In this document: in pieces, positions 43,794-51,931 of the stretch | Layout of the letters: the number at the start of each line of letters is the position of its first letter | Position numbering within the stretch: the stretch's first letter is position 1 | Assembly (NCBI RefSeq): GCF_026151655.1 | Contig: NZ_JAMQPN010000010.1 | Location: 1-64,000, forward strand | Direction: 5' to 3' | DNA length: 64,000 nt | From: Leptospira soteropolitanensis | Lineage (GTDB): Bacteria > Spirochaetota > Leptospiria > Leptospirales > Leptospiraceae | Notes under the pieces: model-generated | Databases searched by the model: none | What the model was told of the DNA's origin: nothing | The model's input: the letters and a program-made list of their open reading frames with translations, nothing else | Made by a program: the position numbers and the translations under genes

Positions 43794-44306
43794 TTATGCG
43801 TTTTGTTTTGCTGTAACAAATACGGTGCGATTGAGAAAAGCCATCGATCCAAATAGGATTCCGGAATACACTAAGTCACCGGCCATCGAGTTTTGGAAAA
43901 AAGGAATGGCGAGCGTAAAACAAGTCACAAGTCCAGAAGCATCTAAAGTATACATACCACTCGTTGCCCAAACTGCCAAATTGGTAAGAACAAAGAAAAC
44001 AACAGACCCAACCACAGTGAAGCCAAAGGATTTTGTCAGAGAAGAGCTAATTTGTTTTCCAAAGAGGACCGCAAGAACCATAAATCCGTAAACTACAGGA
44101 ATTAGGTCATGAAACCCGATGAAATAGTCGGAAACAAACATCGCAAAGATAGGAACAAAAAGAGCAAGTCGTCTGTCTGTCAAATAAGCACCCGAAAACA
44201 AAGAAATTGCCAAAATAGGCGTAAAATTCGGTGGGTGAGGTAGGATACGGCTGATGACAGTAGCGATCACCATAAGGATGGCAATGGAGACACGGGATTG
44301 GAACAT
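43794..44306 (-). CDS. DUF6580-like integral membrane protein
   Basis: A 170-residue membrane protein with about five helices. Motifs include HPPNFTPILAISLFSGAYL and a central Asp in FVSDYFIGFHD, with a second acidic position in MAGDLVYSGILFG. The arrangement resembles ECF-type S components and the DUF6580 group; a vitamin or metabolite substrate is possible but unproven. Single gene, ending 17 bp from the ATP-grasp gene. Confidence 0.7.
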   Translation of the reverse strand: MFQSRVSIAILMVIATVISRILPHPPNFTPILAISLFSGAYLTDRRLALFVPIFAMFVSDYFIGFHDLIPVVYGFMVLAVLFGKQISSSLTKSFGFTVVGSVVFFVLTNLAVWATSGMYTLDASGLVTCFTLAIPFFQNSMAGDLVYSGILFGSMAFLNRTVFVTAKQNA

Positions 44307-44389
44307 AGGGATAGACTCGTAAAGGGGGGGGGCTTTCGCAAGATAAAATTTCCGTTTGCTTCCCGCAAGGTTCGGGAAAAATACAATCA

Positions 44390-45235
44390 GTGAACCCTCC
44401 TAATTTTGATTCACCCTTGGAAAATCTACTGGCTCTCACCGCTGACTTGCGTAGCCCAGAAGGTTGTCCTTGGGATAAAGAACAGACCCATCAATCCGTC
44501 ATTCCGCATTTGCTTGAAGAAACCTATGAAGTCGTTGATACGATCGAAAGAGGGGATGACAACCATTTAAAAGAAGAGCTTGGCGACTTACTTTTTCAGA
44601 TTACCTTTCATAGCCAATTGGCTAAAGAGAGGGGAGCCTTTACGTTTCAAGATGTGGCTAGTGATGTATTTCAAAAATTGGTATTTCGCCATCCTCATGT
44701 TTATGGGGACAAGGGCGGAGTTGATTCAGGTGAGCAAGTTCTGACACAGTGGGATCAATTAAAACAAAAAGAAAAGGAGTCGAAAGGGAAAACAGATTCC
44801 GATAAAAGTATTCTTGCTGGAATTCCAAAAGCATTACCTGCCATCCAACGATCTGAAAAAATTCAAAGTAAGGTCACAAAACATGGATTTGATTGGCCTA
44901 CAGTTTCGGGTGTTTTTGAAAAGTTCCAAGAGGAAATAGGGGAACTGGATCGAGAACTCAAAACCAAAGGGTCTCTTAGTTCTAAAAAATTACCTTATGA
45001 TGAACGTGTCGAAGATGAGTTAGGTGATCTTTTCTTTTTACTCGTCAATTTATCTCGTAAACTATCCATTGACCCAGAAACCTGCCTTCGACGGGCAAAT
45101 GAAAAATTCGAAACGAGGTTTCGTATCGTAGAAGATTTGGTTTCACAAACGGGAAAAACTTTGAAAGATCATTCACTTGAGGAACTTGATTTGTTTTGGG
45201 ATCAGGCGAAATTAAAATTAAGAAAGAAACTTTGA
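44390..45235 (+). CDS. mazG: Nucleoside triphosphate pyrophosphohydrolase MazG
   Basis: A 281-residue two-domain MazG with a GTG start. The first domain has CPWDKEQTHQSV and EETYEVVDTI, then LKEELGDLLFQITFH; the second has EEIGELDRELK and VEDELGDLFFLLVNLSRKL. The ExxE-x(n)-ExxD Mg sites are present in both. MazG hydrolyses (d)NTPs to NMP and pyrophosphate, cleaning damaged nucleotides and influencing the stringent response. It is monocistronic here. Confidence 0.93.
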   Translation: MNPPNFDSPLENLLALTADLRSPEGCPWDKEQTHQSVIPHLLEETYEVVDTIERGDDNHLKEELGDLLFQITFHSQLAKERGAFTFQDVASDVFQKLVFRHPHVYGDKGGVDSGEQVLTQWDQLKQKEKESKGKTDSDKSILAGIPKALPAIQRSEKIQSKVTKHGFDWPTVSGVFEKFQEEIGELDRELKTKGSLSSKKLPYDERVEDELGDLFFLLVNLSRKLSIDPETCLRRANEKFETRFRIVEDLVSQTGKTLKDHSLEELDLFWDQAKLKLRKKL

Positions 45236-45310
45236 ACCAAAACAATTCGGATCACAATTTCTAAAATAAAATTTTTTAGAGAAACGCCAATTTTTTAGAA
45301 TGAGAGCAGT

Positions 45311-45703
45311 ATGAATACCATTGAATTAAAAGATTTACCTTCTTTAAAAGAATTTTCGATTATCGCCTATAAATGGTTATCTGACACATATCCGAATTTA
45401 GAACGCCTAACAAATTTCGATCCAAGTTCCGAGCTTTCATTCCCAATTCGTTGGAAATCCAAGATGAATGGTGAAGTCTTTGAGTGGGTGGTCTCCGATA
45501 TGGGATCTATCACACTAAGATTAGGTGGGCTTGAAGGAAACCGAAGAAACCCGTCTCCGATTTTTTATTTGAGTTTAAATAAAACAGAAGAAGGGAAGTT
45601 TCACTGGACAGATCCAGAAGGAAATCCAATTCCGTTTCCCGATCCGTCTATTCATGCGGTTATCCAAAATCGCATTCAATTATACATTGATTCAATTTCT
45701 TAG
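45311..45703 (+). CDS. Hypothetical protein
   Basis: A 130-residue soluble protein with no signal peptide. It has a helical start (LPSLKEFSIIAYKWLSDTYP), a beta centre (FEWVVSDMGSITLRLGGLEG) and a short helix at the end. No motif or family recognised. Coding evidence is a good length, GAG site and normal composition. Monocistronic between mazG and lpxD. Confidence 0.65.
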   Translation: MNTIELKDLPSLKEFSIIAYKWLSDTYPNLERLTNFDPSSELSFPIRWKSKMNGEVFEWVVSDMGSITLRLGGLEGNRRNPSPIFYLSLNKTEEGKFHWTDPEGNPIPFPDPSIHAVIQNRIQLYIDSIS

Positions 45704-45744
45704 ATAACAATCGATATACGGTATAATATGCATTTCTAAATAAC

Positions 45745-45770
45745 ACACAGCCTATATTGCAAAGCTGTGT
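45745..45770. terminator. Weak hairpin between convergent genes
   Basis: ACACAGC at 45745-45751 pairs perfectly with GCTGTGT at 45764-45770 around a 12-base loop, between the convergent hypothetical gene and lpxD. Neither side has a good U-tract after the stem, so its role as terminator is doubtful. Confidence 0.3.
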
Positions 45771-45785
45771 CCTATAAAAAAATGT

Positions 45786-46844
45786 TTAAGATTCTTTTGC
45801 CTCAATTCCTACTTTTTTTTCAATGTTTTCAATGCGTTTTAACCATTTGTTTAGATTCACAATGTTTTTGATATTCACACGATACTTTTGAAATTCAGGG
45901 AAGGTGAGCCCTAAGTCCCAACCCACATATACATCTTTTGTTTTCGGCGATGTACGTAGGCTTGATCCACCGGCAATGATAGTCCCTTCAACAAGTGTGA
46001 TATGGTCACTGATGGCACAGGCGCCACCGATAATCACGTGATTTCCTAATGTCACACTTCCTGCAAGACCGGATTGGCCAGCGATAATGACATGGTCTCC
46101 CACCTTACAGTTATGAGCAATATGAACCATATTATCAAACTTACAACCGTTTCCAATCGTTGTATCAGTGAGTGCCCCACGATCTATAGTGCAGTTACTT
46201 CCAACTTCCACATCGTCGCCAATCACAACGCGACCTACTTGTGGTATTTTGTTATGTTTGCCTTCGGCAAAAACAAAACCAAACCCATCCCCACCAAAAC
46301 TAGAATTTCCAAAAACAATAAATCGTTTTCCGATGATGGTATCGTCAAAGAAGACACAGTTTTTTCCAATTCTTGCACCATCTCCAATTTGGACATTGTC
46401 ACCAATTTTGACTCCATCTTCGATGATGCAGTCATTTCCAATAACAGAGTTTTTACCGATAGTTACAAAATGTCCGATATCAGTGTTCGATCCAATTTTC
46501 GCACTAGGATCAATGGCTACCTGTGTGCTATGTTTTCCTGTGGGTTGTTTTTCGGGAAAAAATTGACGAATGATTTTTGCAGTTGCGAGTTCCACTTTAG
46601 GAACTATGATCAACGCTTTTTCTGAAAGGGAGTCAACGATATCAGAAGATACAATGAGTACGGAAGCTTTTGAGGTTTTTGCTTCATTCACAAATGTTTT
46701 CGATGCTACAAAGGAAATATCGTTTGTAGTGGCTAATGAAAGAGAAGTGAGTCCGGTAAAAGATAGAGAAACTATACTTTCTGTATTTTGAAACTTTGCT
46801 TCTGGTAGTAATGATTGGAGCGTAGATAGGTTGAGTGTTTGCAT
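45786..46844 (-). CDS. lpxD: UDP-3-O-acyl-glucosamine N-acyltransferase LpxD
   Basis: A 352-residue LpxD, the third enzyme of lipid A synthesis. It has an N-terminal uridine-binding domain (~1-105) and a left-handed beta-helix made of hexapeptide repeats (from [16 protein letters not shown]). Catalytic His lies in [13 protein letters not shown], and the [17 protein letters not shown]-terminal region follows. A C-terminal helix ([16 protein letters not shown]) ends it. Length is typical. Leptospires carry more than one lpxD, so this need not be the only copy. Confidence 0.93.
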   Translation of the reverse strand: MQTLNLSTLQSLLPEAKFQNTESIVSLSFTGLTSLSLATTNDISFVASKTFVNEAKTSKASVLIVSSDIVDSLSEKALIIVPKVELATAKIIRQFFPEKQPTGKHSTQVAIDPSAKIGSNTDIGHFVTIGKNSVIGNDCIIEDGVKIGDNVQIGDGARIGKNCVFFDDTIIGKRFIVFGNSSFGGDGFGFVFAEGKHNKIPQVGRVVIGDDVEVGSNCTIDRGALTDTTIGNGCKFDNMVHIAHNCKVGDHVIIAGQSGLAGSVTLGNHVIIGGACAISDHITLVEGTIIAGGSSLRTSPKTKDVYVGWDLGLTFPEFQKYRVNIKNIVNLNKWLKRIENIEKKVGIEAKES

Positions 46845-46935
46845 CTCCGATTCCTTATCGATGGTTTAAGACAAGGAATCAGAGAGGTCAAAGTTTGGCT
46901 AACACTATTAGATAGTCTTAGTCATGATTTTTCTA

Positions 46936-47370
46936 TTAGCCTTCGATTTTATGTGCGATGATGTCATCCAAAGAAAATGAACCAGCACCTTTAATGATCA
47001 GAGGAATCGCCAAACCAAAAGTTAAAAGTTGGTATTCGTATCCACCTTTATCAGCAAAGAAACCGTTTGGTAAATGAACGATTAGTGCAGCAACAGCCAT
47101 AGTGGAAAAAATTCCAAAGGCAGCAAGTCTTGTGAAAAGTCCAAGGATTAAGCCAATTGCGCCAAAGAATTCAGCTATGATGGCAAGAAGGGCAAAGAAG
47201 TACGGAATGCCCAGTGTTCCTGTAAAAAAACCCATTGTTCCTTCGAATCCGTATCCGCCGAAAGCACCTAGAACTTTCTGTGCTCCGTGGGGAAGGATCA
47301 CCAGACCGAGAGTGACACGAAGGATCGTGAGTGTAATGTCTTTGTTTGTTGCAAGTAGTTTATAAAACAT
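46936..47370 (-). CDS. DoxX-family membrane protein
   Basis: A 144-residue four-helix DoxX protein (TLRVTLGLVILPHGAQKVLG, FFGAIGLILGLFTRLAAFGIF). DoxX/DoxD proteins are linked to thiol redox balance and quinone chemistry, often induced by oxidative or electrophile stress. GAGG ribosome site. A 10-bp-arm palindrome lies 18 bp upstream of the start and is probably its operator. Monocistronic. Confidence 0.85.
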   Translation of the reverse strand: MFYKLLATNKDITLTILRVTLGLVILPHGAQKVLGAFGGYGFEGTMGFFTGTLGIPYFFALLAIIAEFFGAIGLILGLFTRLAAFGIFSTMAVAALIVHLPNGFFADKGGYEYQLLTFGLAIPLIIKGAGSFSLDDIIAHKIEG

Positions 47371-47387
47371 TGAGAACCTCTTATTGC

Positions 47388-47413
47388 TAAATAGTTTAAT
47401 ATCAAACTATTTA
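47388..47413 (-). promoter_or_regulatory. Palindromic operator upstream of the DoxX gene
   Basis: TAAATAGTTT (47388-47397) and AAACTATTTA (47404-47413) form a perfect inverted repeat with a 6-base centre. The site lies 18 bp before the DoxX start codon on the minus strand, in the promoter zone. MarR/HxlR-type regulators often control DoxX genes through such sites, but no regulator gene is adjacent. Confidence 0.55.
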
Positions 47414-47452
47414 ATGATGGGGAAACCGGTCAATCTAAAATTTAGAAATTTT

Positions 47453-48094
47453 TCAAGATTTTTCGTAAACGAGAAAGATTTCGTTTCTTTTGGTAAAATG
47501 GTCTTTTAGAACCCAGCCATTTTTATCGAAGTTAGGAAGTTCGGAATTGTGGTCGGCGATCCCTGCCAGTCCCGTTTTTCCGATGATATAAGGAACAATG
47601 GTAAGATAAATTCGATCGACTAGATCGGCCTCTAAAAAAGAAAAATTGAGTTTGGGCCCGCCTTCCAAAAGAACATTTTTGTAACCTTTGCGTTTGAGGA
47701 TTCCTGTGACTTTTTTGGGATCAATGTCATCGGAATCTAAAGCAAAAATCTCAGCCTTGTTTTCTAGGCTCGTTTTGATTTCTTTTAAGTTTGATTTGGT
47801 GCAGATGACTAGTGGTATATGATCCGATTCTTCAAAGACATGTTTGTCAGGGGGTAAAGTGCCCTTTCTTACGAGGATGACTGGCCTTGGATTCAGTGCA
47901 TTAGGTACGGCACGGATTTTTACGATAGGGTTGTCATTGATGATGGAGTTTTTTCCAATGAGGACGGCATCGGATTGGGACCTGTAGATGTCCATTTGGG
48001 TTTTATCATCGCTAGAAGTTAGGCCATACCACCGACCATCCGGTCGGACTACTTTCCCATCCAAGGTCATGGCCATATTGATCGATAATTTCAT
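47453..48094 (-). CDS. RibD C-terminal-type reductase
   Basis: About 213 residues: a RibD_C/dihydrofolate-reductase-like domain. It begins MKLSINMAMTLDGKVVRPDG and contains YRSQSDAVLIGKNSIINDNP, NALNPRPVILVRKGTLP, the cofactor motif VLLEGGPKLNFSFLEADLVD and YIIGKTGL. The family reduces ribosylaminopyrimidine or related pteridine-like substrates with NADPH. I use the ATG at 48092-48094, which has GGAGG upstream and overlaps the Bfd-like stop as ATGA. No deaminase domain is attached. Confidence 0.82.
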   Translation of the reverse strand: MKLSINMAMTLDGKVVRPDGRWYGLTSSDDKTQMDIYRSQSDAVLIGKNSIINDNPIVKIRAVPNALNPRPVILVRKGTLPPDKHVFEESDHIPLVICTKSNLKEIKTSLENKAEIFALDSDDIDPKKVTGILKRKGYKNVLLEGGPKLNFSFLEADLVDRIYLTIVPYIIGKTGLAGIADHNSELPNFDKNGWVLKDHFTKRNEIFLVYEKS

Positions 48095-48315
48095 GAAATT
48101 TTCCTCCGTGAGAGATTCTGCAATTCGCGCTGGAGGATGTGGTACACTTGCATGGAGCAGGTTCCGCAGCCGGTAGAGGCCCTTGTGGTTTCTCTGATTT
48201 GTTCCATTGTCACGGCGCCCGCATGGATGGCACGGACTAAATCGTCTTCTGTTACCATTCGACATAAACAGACCCTTTTGGGTCTCATTAGGGAATTCAA
48301 ATCGAAAGGATCCAT
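48091..48315 (-). CDS. Bfd-like [2Fe-2S] protein
   Basis: About 74 residues from MDPFDLNSLM (an alternative ATG lies at 48330). Four Cys in CLCRMVTEDDLVRAIHAG and STGCGTCSM give the BFD-type [2Fe-2S] fold. Bfd in enterics helps release iron from bacterioferritin; similar domains also sit in nitrite and sulfite reductases as electron carriers. The stop overlaps the RibD-type reductase start by 4 bp, so a small electron-transfer module feeding that reductase is possible. Confidence 0.78.
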   Translation of the reverse strand: MDPFDLNSLMRPKRVCLCRMVTEDDLVRAIHAGAVTMEQIRETTRASTGCGTCSMQVYHILQRELQNLSRRKIS

Positions 48316-48399
48316 ACCTGAACTAATCATTTGACAGATTTGGGAAAGGAAGGGAAACTCTTTAATTACTTTCAACCAAGGAAAATTCAATCAACCTCT

Positions 48400-49755
48400 A
48401 TGTCCAAAGACAAAAACCCGGAAGCCAAAAAGAAAAAAAACCGTGAAATTTTTGGATGGTGTATGTTCGATTTTGCGAACTCCTCCTACACCACCGTCAT
48501 CATCAGTGTCGTTTATTGTGAAATTTTTACGAGACTCGTTGTTCCTGCAGATATGGGATCGGACAGTCCGTACCGATTGGGTAATTCCCTTTGGGCTTGG
48601 GCACTTGCTGCTTCCTATTTATTTGTGGTAGCCACAGGACCTATCTTTGGGGCGATCACGGACTATAGCTCAAAGAAAAAACTATTTCTTTTCCTTAGTT
48701 ACATTGGTTGTGTCGGGGCCACTTTTTTGCTCTATTACGTGGAACCAGGAATGATTTGGCTTGGAATGGTCCTTGTTGCGTTCTCTAACTTTTTCTTTGC
48801 ATCAGGTGAAAATTTTGCATCTAGCTTTTTACCTTTCCTCGGTTCCAAAGAGGATTTAGGTAAAATCTCAGGTTATGCCTGGGGGATTGGATACTTCGGA
48901 GGGATTGGATCTGTAGCCCTTGCCACAACACTTGGCGATTATACCTTAGAGAATTTTCAAAATTTAAAATTAGTTGGGCCTTATACTGCGATTTTCTTTT
49001 TCGTTGCTGCCATTCCAACATTTCTATTCTTAAGAGAACCTCATTTGCCGTTAGGTGTTTCGCACAACGTAAATTATTTTAAAATTGGAAAGGATCGTGT
49101 GGTTCAAACACTAAAGGATGCAAGTCACTTCAAAGATTTGATGATTTATTTGGTCTCATTGTTTTTTACAATGGCAGCCCTTGCGATCGTAATCTCTTTT
49201 GCCTTTATTTATGGATCACAAGAAATTCATATCGAAGCAGAACATAAACAAGCAATGTTTATCTTTATTCAAATTTTTGCCGCTATAGGAGCACTTGCTT
49301 TCGGAGTCATTCAGGATAGTATTGGTGCTAAAAAAACTTTCAACCTAACTCTTGTTCTTTGGCTTGTGACATGTGGATTGATTTATTTTGTCTATGATAT
49401 CACAAATTTTGCAAATGTGACTCTTGGAAAAACTTGGACAGTGCAGTGGGTTTTTGTTTTTATCTCTTCTCTTGCGGGAATGGGACTTGGATCTACCCAA
49501 TCAGCATCACGAGCATTGGTAGGTATATTCAGTCCTGAATCCAAGTCTGGCGAATTTTTTGGAATGTGGGGGCTTTCTGGGAAAATTGCAGCGGCAGCGG
49601 GACTTTTTCTTTTCGGTTATATCCAAACACTAGTAACCCTTAGAAATGCCTTCCTTGTCGTTGCCTTCTTCTATTTTCTATCTCTAATCATTAATCTATT
49701 TGTAAATGAAGAAAGGGGAGTGGAAGCGGCACATCGTTTCCAAGAAAAACCATGA
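48400..49755 (+). CDS. UMF1/Atg22-type MFS transporter
   Basis: A 451-residue MFS protein with 12 helices. The family start KKKKNREIFGWCMFDFANSSYTT is clear, followed by the loop GPIFGAITDYSSKKK. I start at the ATG 48400; an upstream frame start at 48331 lies inside the divergent Bfd-like gene region. Atg22/UMF1 proteins export amino acids or similar metabolites across membranes. The gene overlaps the small gene downstream by 4 bp. Confidence 0.87.
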   Translation: MSKDKNPEAKKKKNREIFGWCMFDFANSSYTTVIISVVYCEIFTRLVVPADMGSDSPYRLGNSLWAWALAASYLFVVATGPIFGAITDYSSKKKLFLFLSYIGCVGATFLLYYVEPGMIWLGMVLVAFSNFFFASGENFASSFLPFLGSKEDLGKISGYAWGIGYFGGIGSVALATTLGDYTLENFQNLKLVGPYTAIFFFVAAIPTFLFLREPHLPLGVSHNVNYFKIGKDRVVQTLKDASHFKDLMIYLVSLFFTMAALAIVISFAFIYGSQEIHIEAEHKQAMFIFIQIFAAIGALAFGVIQDSIGAKKTFNLTLVLWLVTCGLIYFVYDITNFANVTLGKTWTVQWVFVFISSLAGMGLGSTQSASRALVGIFSPESKSGEFFGMWGLSGKIAAAAGLFLFGYIQTLVTLRNAFLVVAFFYFLSLIINLFVNEERGVEAAHRFQEKP

Positions 49756-49979
49756 TAGTCGAAGACGAGGACGATTTTGAATTACACCAGAGCCAAAGAA
49801 ATTTGGCTCTAGCTACCATTGATGAATTAATGTTAACGAAGATGGATTTGTTAGATGCAGAAAAAAAAGTGCCTCGTTTTATAAACAATGCACTTTCGTA
49901 TTTAAAGAGGAAGTATGTGACAGAGGAACAAACGATTTCTCAGCTCCTCATCAGTCGAAGAGAAAAACAACAAACTTAA
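49752..49979 (+). CDS. Small charged protein, function unknown
   Basis: A 75-residue acidic-then-basic helix-rich protein (MIVEDEDDFELHQSQRNLA, ending RREKQQT). It overlaps the transporter gene by 4 bp (ATGA), so it is probably translated with it. Its stop codon lies inside the terminator stem. No family recognised. Confidence 0.6.
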   Translation: MIVEDEDDFELHQSQRNLALATIDELMLTKMDLLDAEKKVPRFINNALSYLKRKYVTEEQTISQLLISRREKQQT

Positions 49980-49998
49980 GTTTCAAGTTTGTTGTTTT
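49964..49998. terminator. Bidirectional terminator
   Basis: AAAACAACAAACTT (49964-49977) pairs perfectly over 14 bp with AAGTTTGTTGTTTT (49985-49998) around a 7-base loop. T-rich tails occur on both strands. It sits between the transporter/small-gene unit (plus) and the convergent exported-protein gene (minus). Confidence 0.8.
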
Positions 49999-50005
49999 AA
50001 ATTTT

Positions 50006-50815
50006 TTAGTTTGTATTGTAATCCAAAATCTTAGTAATCATTTGTTTTTGATCTAACTCGATGTTTCTAAGTTTGAATGCTGTTTGTTTAGAAATTTTTC
50101 GTAACATCTTTTTGTAAGATCTCATGATATGTTTTTGTTTATCATAAGGAAGAGGGTCTTTTTCATCATTGAGAACCATTGCAATGTCTGGTTCTGCTGG
50201 TTGCACAGGGTCATTGGGCCAAATAGTATCAGAAGTGAGAGATCTATAATATTCCAAGCGAATATCCGAGTTTGTATCTAACTTTGCTTCTCCTTTTTCA
50301 TCTTTTTCTGTACCTTCTGATTTAGGAGTTGGGTTTACGAGCCTTCTCATTTCTTTCACGTGGATGGTTCCATCTGCATTCACCCTGCGAAATGTAAGAA
50401 TGATTTTTTCTAAATCGCTAAAATCCTCTTTTGGATAAATATAAGCAACGCCATCATATAAAAATACTGTCGGATAATCAATGTAAGACTGTCCTTGTGG
50501 AAGTTTGATTTCTAAATAAGGTTTACCATCTTTATCTTTTTTATACAATTCTTTATGTTCTTCTGGTGTATGGGCAAGATACTGTGCTGCTGTTTTATCT
50601 ACTCCTAGATCCTGGAGTTTTTTCATCTTACGTAAGTTCCCAATGATGTTTGCGTGTAAGGTATCAATTTCGTTATCACCAAACCCGTTTTTTCGTTGAA
50701 GATCGATTTGTTTTTGGGTCTCACGTTCCTTCAAAGTAGCAGAGGCCGGTTTTTCAGCGTATACAGCCGAAATCCCAAGTAAGAAGAAAAGAGTGATGGA
50801 GAATCGTAGAATCAT
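50006..50815 (-). CDS. Exported protein, function unknown
   Basis: A 269-residue protein with a signal peptide (SITLFFLLGISAVYA, cleavage AEKPAS). The mature chain has a helical first part (DTLHANIIGNLRKMKKLQDLG), a beta-containing centre (YIDYPTVFLYDGVAYIYP) and a helical, Lys-rich end (KHIMRSYKKMLRKISK). It looks like a conserved periplasmic protein. I do not recognise the family. Monocistronic, sharing the terminator at 49964-49998. Confidence 0.7.
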   Translation of the reverse strand: MILRFSITLFFLLGISAVYAEKPASATLKERETQKQIDLQRKNGFGDNEIDTLHANIIGNLRKMKKLQDLGVDKTAAQYLAHTPEEHKELYKKDKDGKPYLEIKLPQGQSYIDYPTVFLYDGVAYIYPKEDFSDLEKIILTFRRVNADGTIHVKEMRRLVNPTPKSEGTEKDEKGEAKLDTNSDIRLEYYRSLTSDTIWPNDPVQPAEPDIAMVLNDEKDPLPYDKQKHIMRSYKKMLRKISKQTAFKLRNIELDQKQMITKILDYNTN

Positions 50816-50884
50816 GACGTACCTCAGAGATTTCTGTCTTTTATAGTATCGAATCCTACCTTGTCGATTCTTGAATGGACTTAG

Positions 50885-51931
50885 TCAGATTTTTCTTGTG
50901 GAAAAAAAACGCATCAATGATTGGAAAAGGTCCATTTCCGCTTCTTTGGCTTTAGGAATGAGCCCCGAAAGTTGGATGTATCCGTGGATGAGAGAGGAAA
51001 AAAGCCTTTCTTCCACTTTGACCCCTGCTGATAACAAAAGTTTTGCATAGGTTTCTCCCTCTTCGCGTAGAGGATCATAACCGGCTATTCCAATGTATGT
51101 CGGAGGAAGGCCTTTCAGCTCTTTCGAATCAGCCAAAACGGGAGAATTATAATGAAGTAACCTATCTTTTTTGTTGGGTAGGTAATTCTGAATAAACCAA
51201 CGCATAAGAGAACGTGTGAGGACAAAACGTTCTGCAAAAAGTTCATATGTTTCTGATTCTTTGGAAGTATCGAGCATAGGATACAGTAGGGCTTGGTACA
51301 CTGGAACCGGAACTTTGTCTTTTTTGGCCCGTAAACAAAGTGAAGTTGCGAGTAATGCTCCTGCACTATCCCCACAAACGGCAATCGCATTGGGTGAGCC
51401 CCCAAAAAGAAAAACGGTGTTTCGAACATATTGATACGCGAGCCAAACATCATCGTGGGCCGCAGGGTAGGGATGTTCCGGTGCCAAACGGTAATCCACG
51501 GCAATCACGATGCTCTTTGTGTAATGAGACATTTTACGACAAAAATTATCATGGGTCTCTAAATTACCAATGGTGAGACCTCCACCGTGAAAGAAGAGTA
51601 TAGTAGGAAGATTTCTTTTTTGTGGGTTGGCGTTGTAGACTCGGATGGGAATGAAAGAGGCACTAGGAGTGGGAATGAGTTTGTCTTCGATATGAGCAAT
51701 CGGAAATTCCGGCTCATCGAAGATCCGCATTTGATCGCGGTAGTGCCGGCGAGCCTTCTCTGGGCTCATTTGTTCCATTTTGGGTAGGAACCTTGCAATG
51801 TTACAAGCTAAGGCACAATGCGGATCCAATGCATTTGTTTCCGGTTGGCCTGACCTACGAACCAAAGTGGAAATCCAATGTTCTGGTAACGAAAAGACAA
51901 GTTGTGCGACTGATTTTTTGATACCTAACAT
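50885..51931 (-). CDS. HSL-type alpha/beta hydrolase (esterase/lipase)
   Basis: A 348-residue hormone-sensitive-lipase-family esterase. The oxyanion motif is FFHGGGLTIG, the nucleophile elbow GDSAGALLATSLCL, and the acid and His appear in GIAGYDPLREEGE and LIHGYIQLSG. It hydrolyses short acyl esters in the cytoplasm or at the membrane. The start overlaps the DUF2779 gene stop by 1 bp (TAATG), so it closes the WYL operon. Confidence 0.87.
   Translation of the reverse strand: MLGIKKSVAQLVFSLPEHWISTLVRRSGQPETNALDPHCALACNIARFLPKMEQMSPEKARRHYRDQMRIFDEPEFPIAHIEDKLIPTPSASFIPIRVYNANPQKRNLPTILFFHGGGLTIGNLETHDNFCRKMSHYTKSIVIAVDYRLAPEHPYPAAHDDVWLAYQYVRNTVFLFGGSPNAIAVCGDSAGALLATSLCLRAKKDKVPVPVYQALLYPMLDTSKESETYELFAERFVLTRSLMRWFIQNYLPNKKDRLLHYNSPVLADSKELKGLPPTYIGIAGYDPLREEGETYAKLLLSAGVKVEERLFSSLIHGYIQLSGLIPKAKEAEMDLFQSLMRFFSTRKI

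Noticed and set aside
50006..50815. Idea that the exported 269-residue protein is a flagellar-sheath (Fcp-type) protein
   Set aside because: Size and helical ends are compatible, but I see no motif that establishes it.
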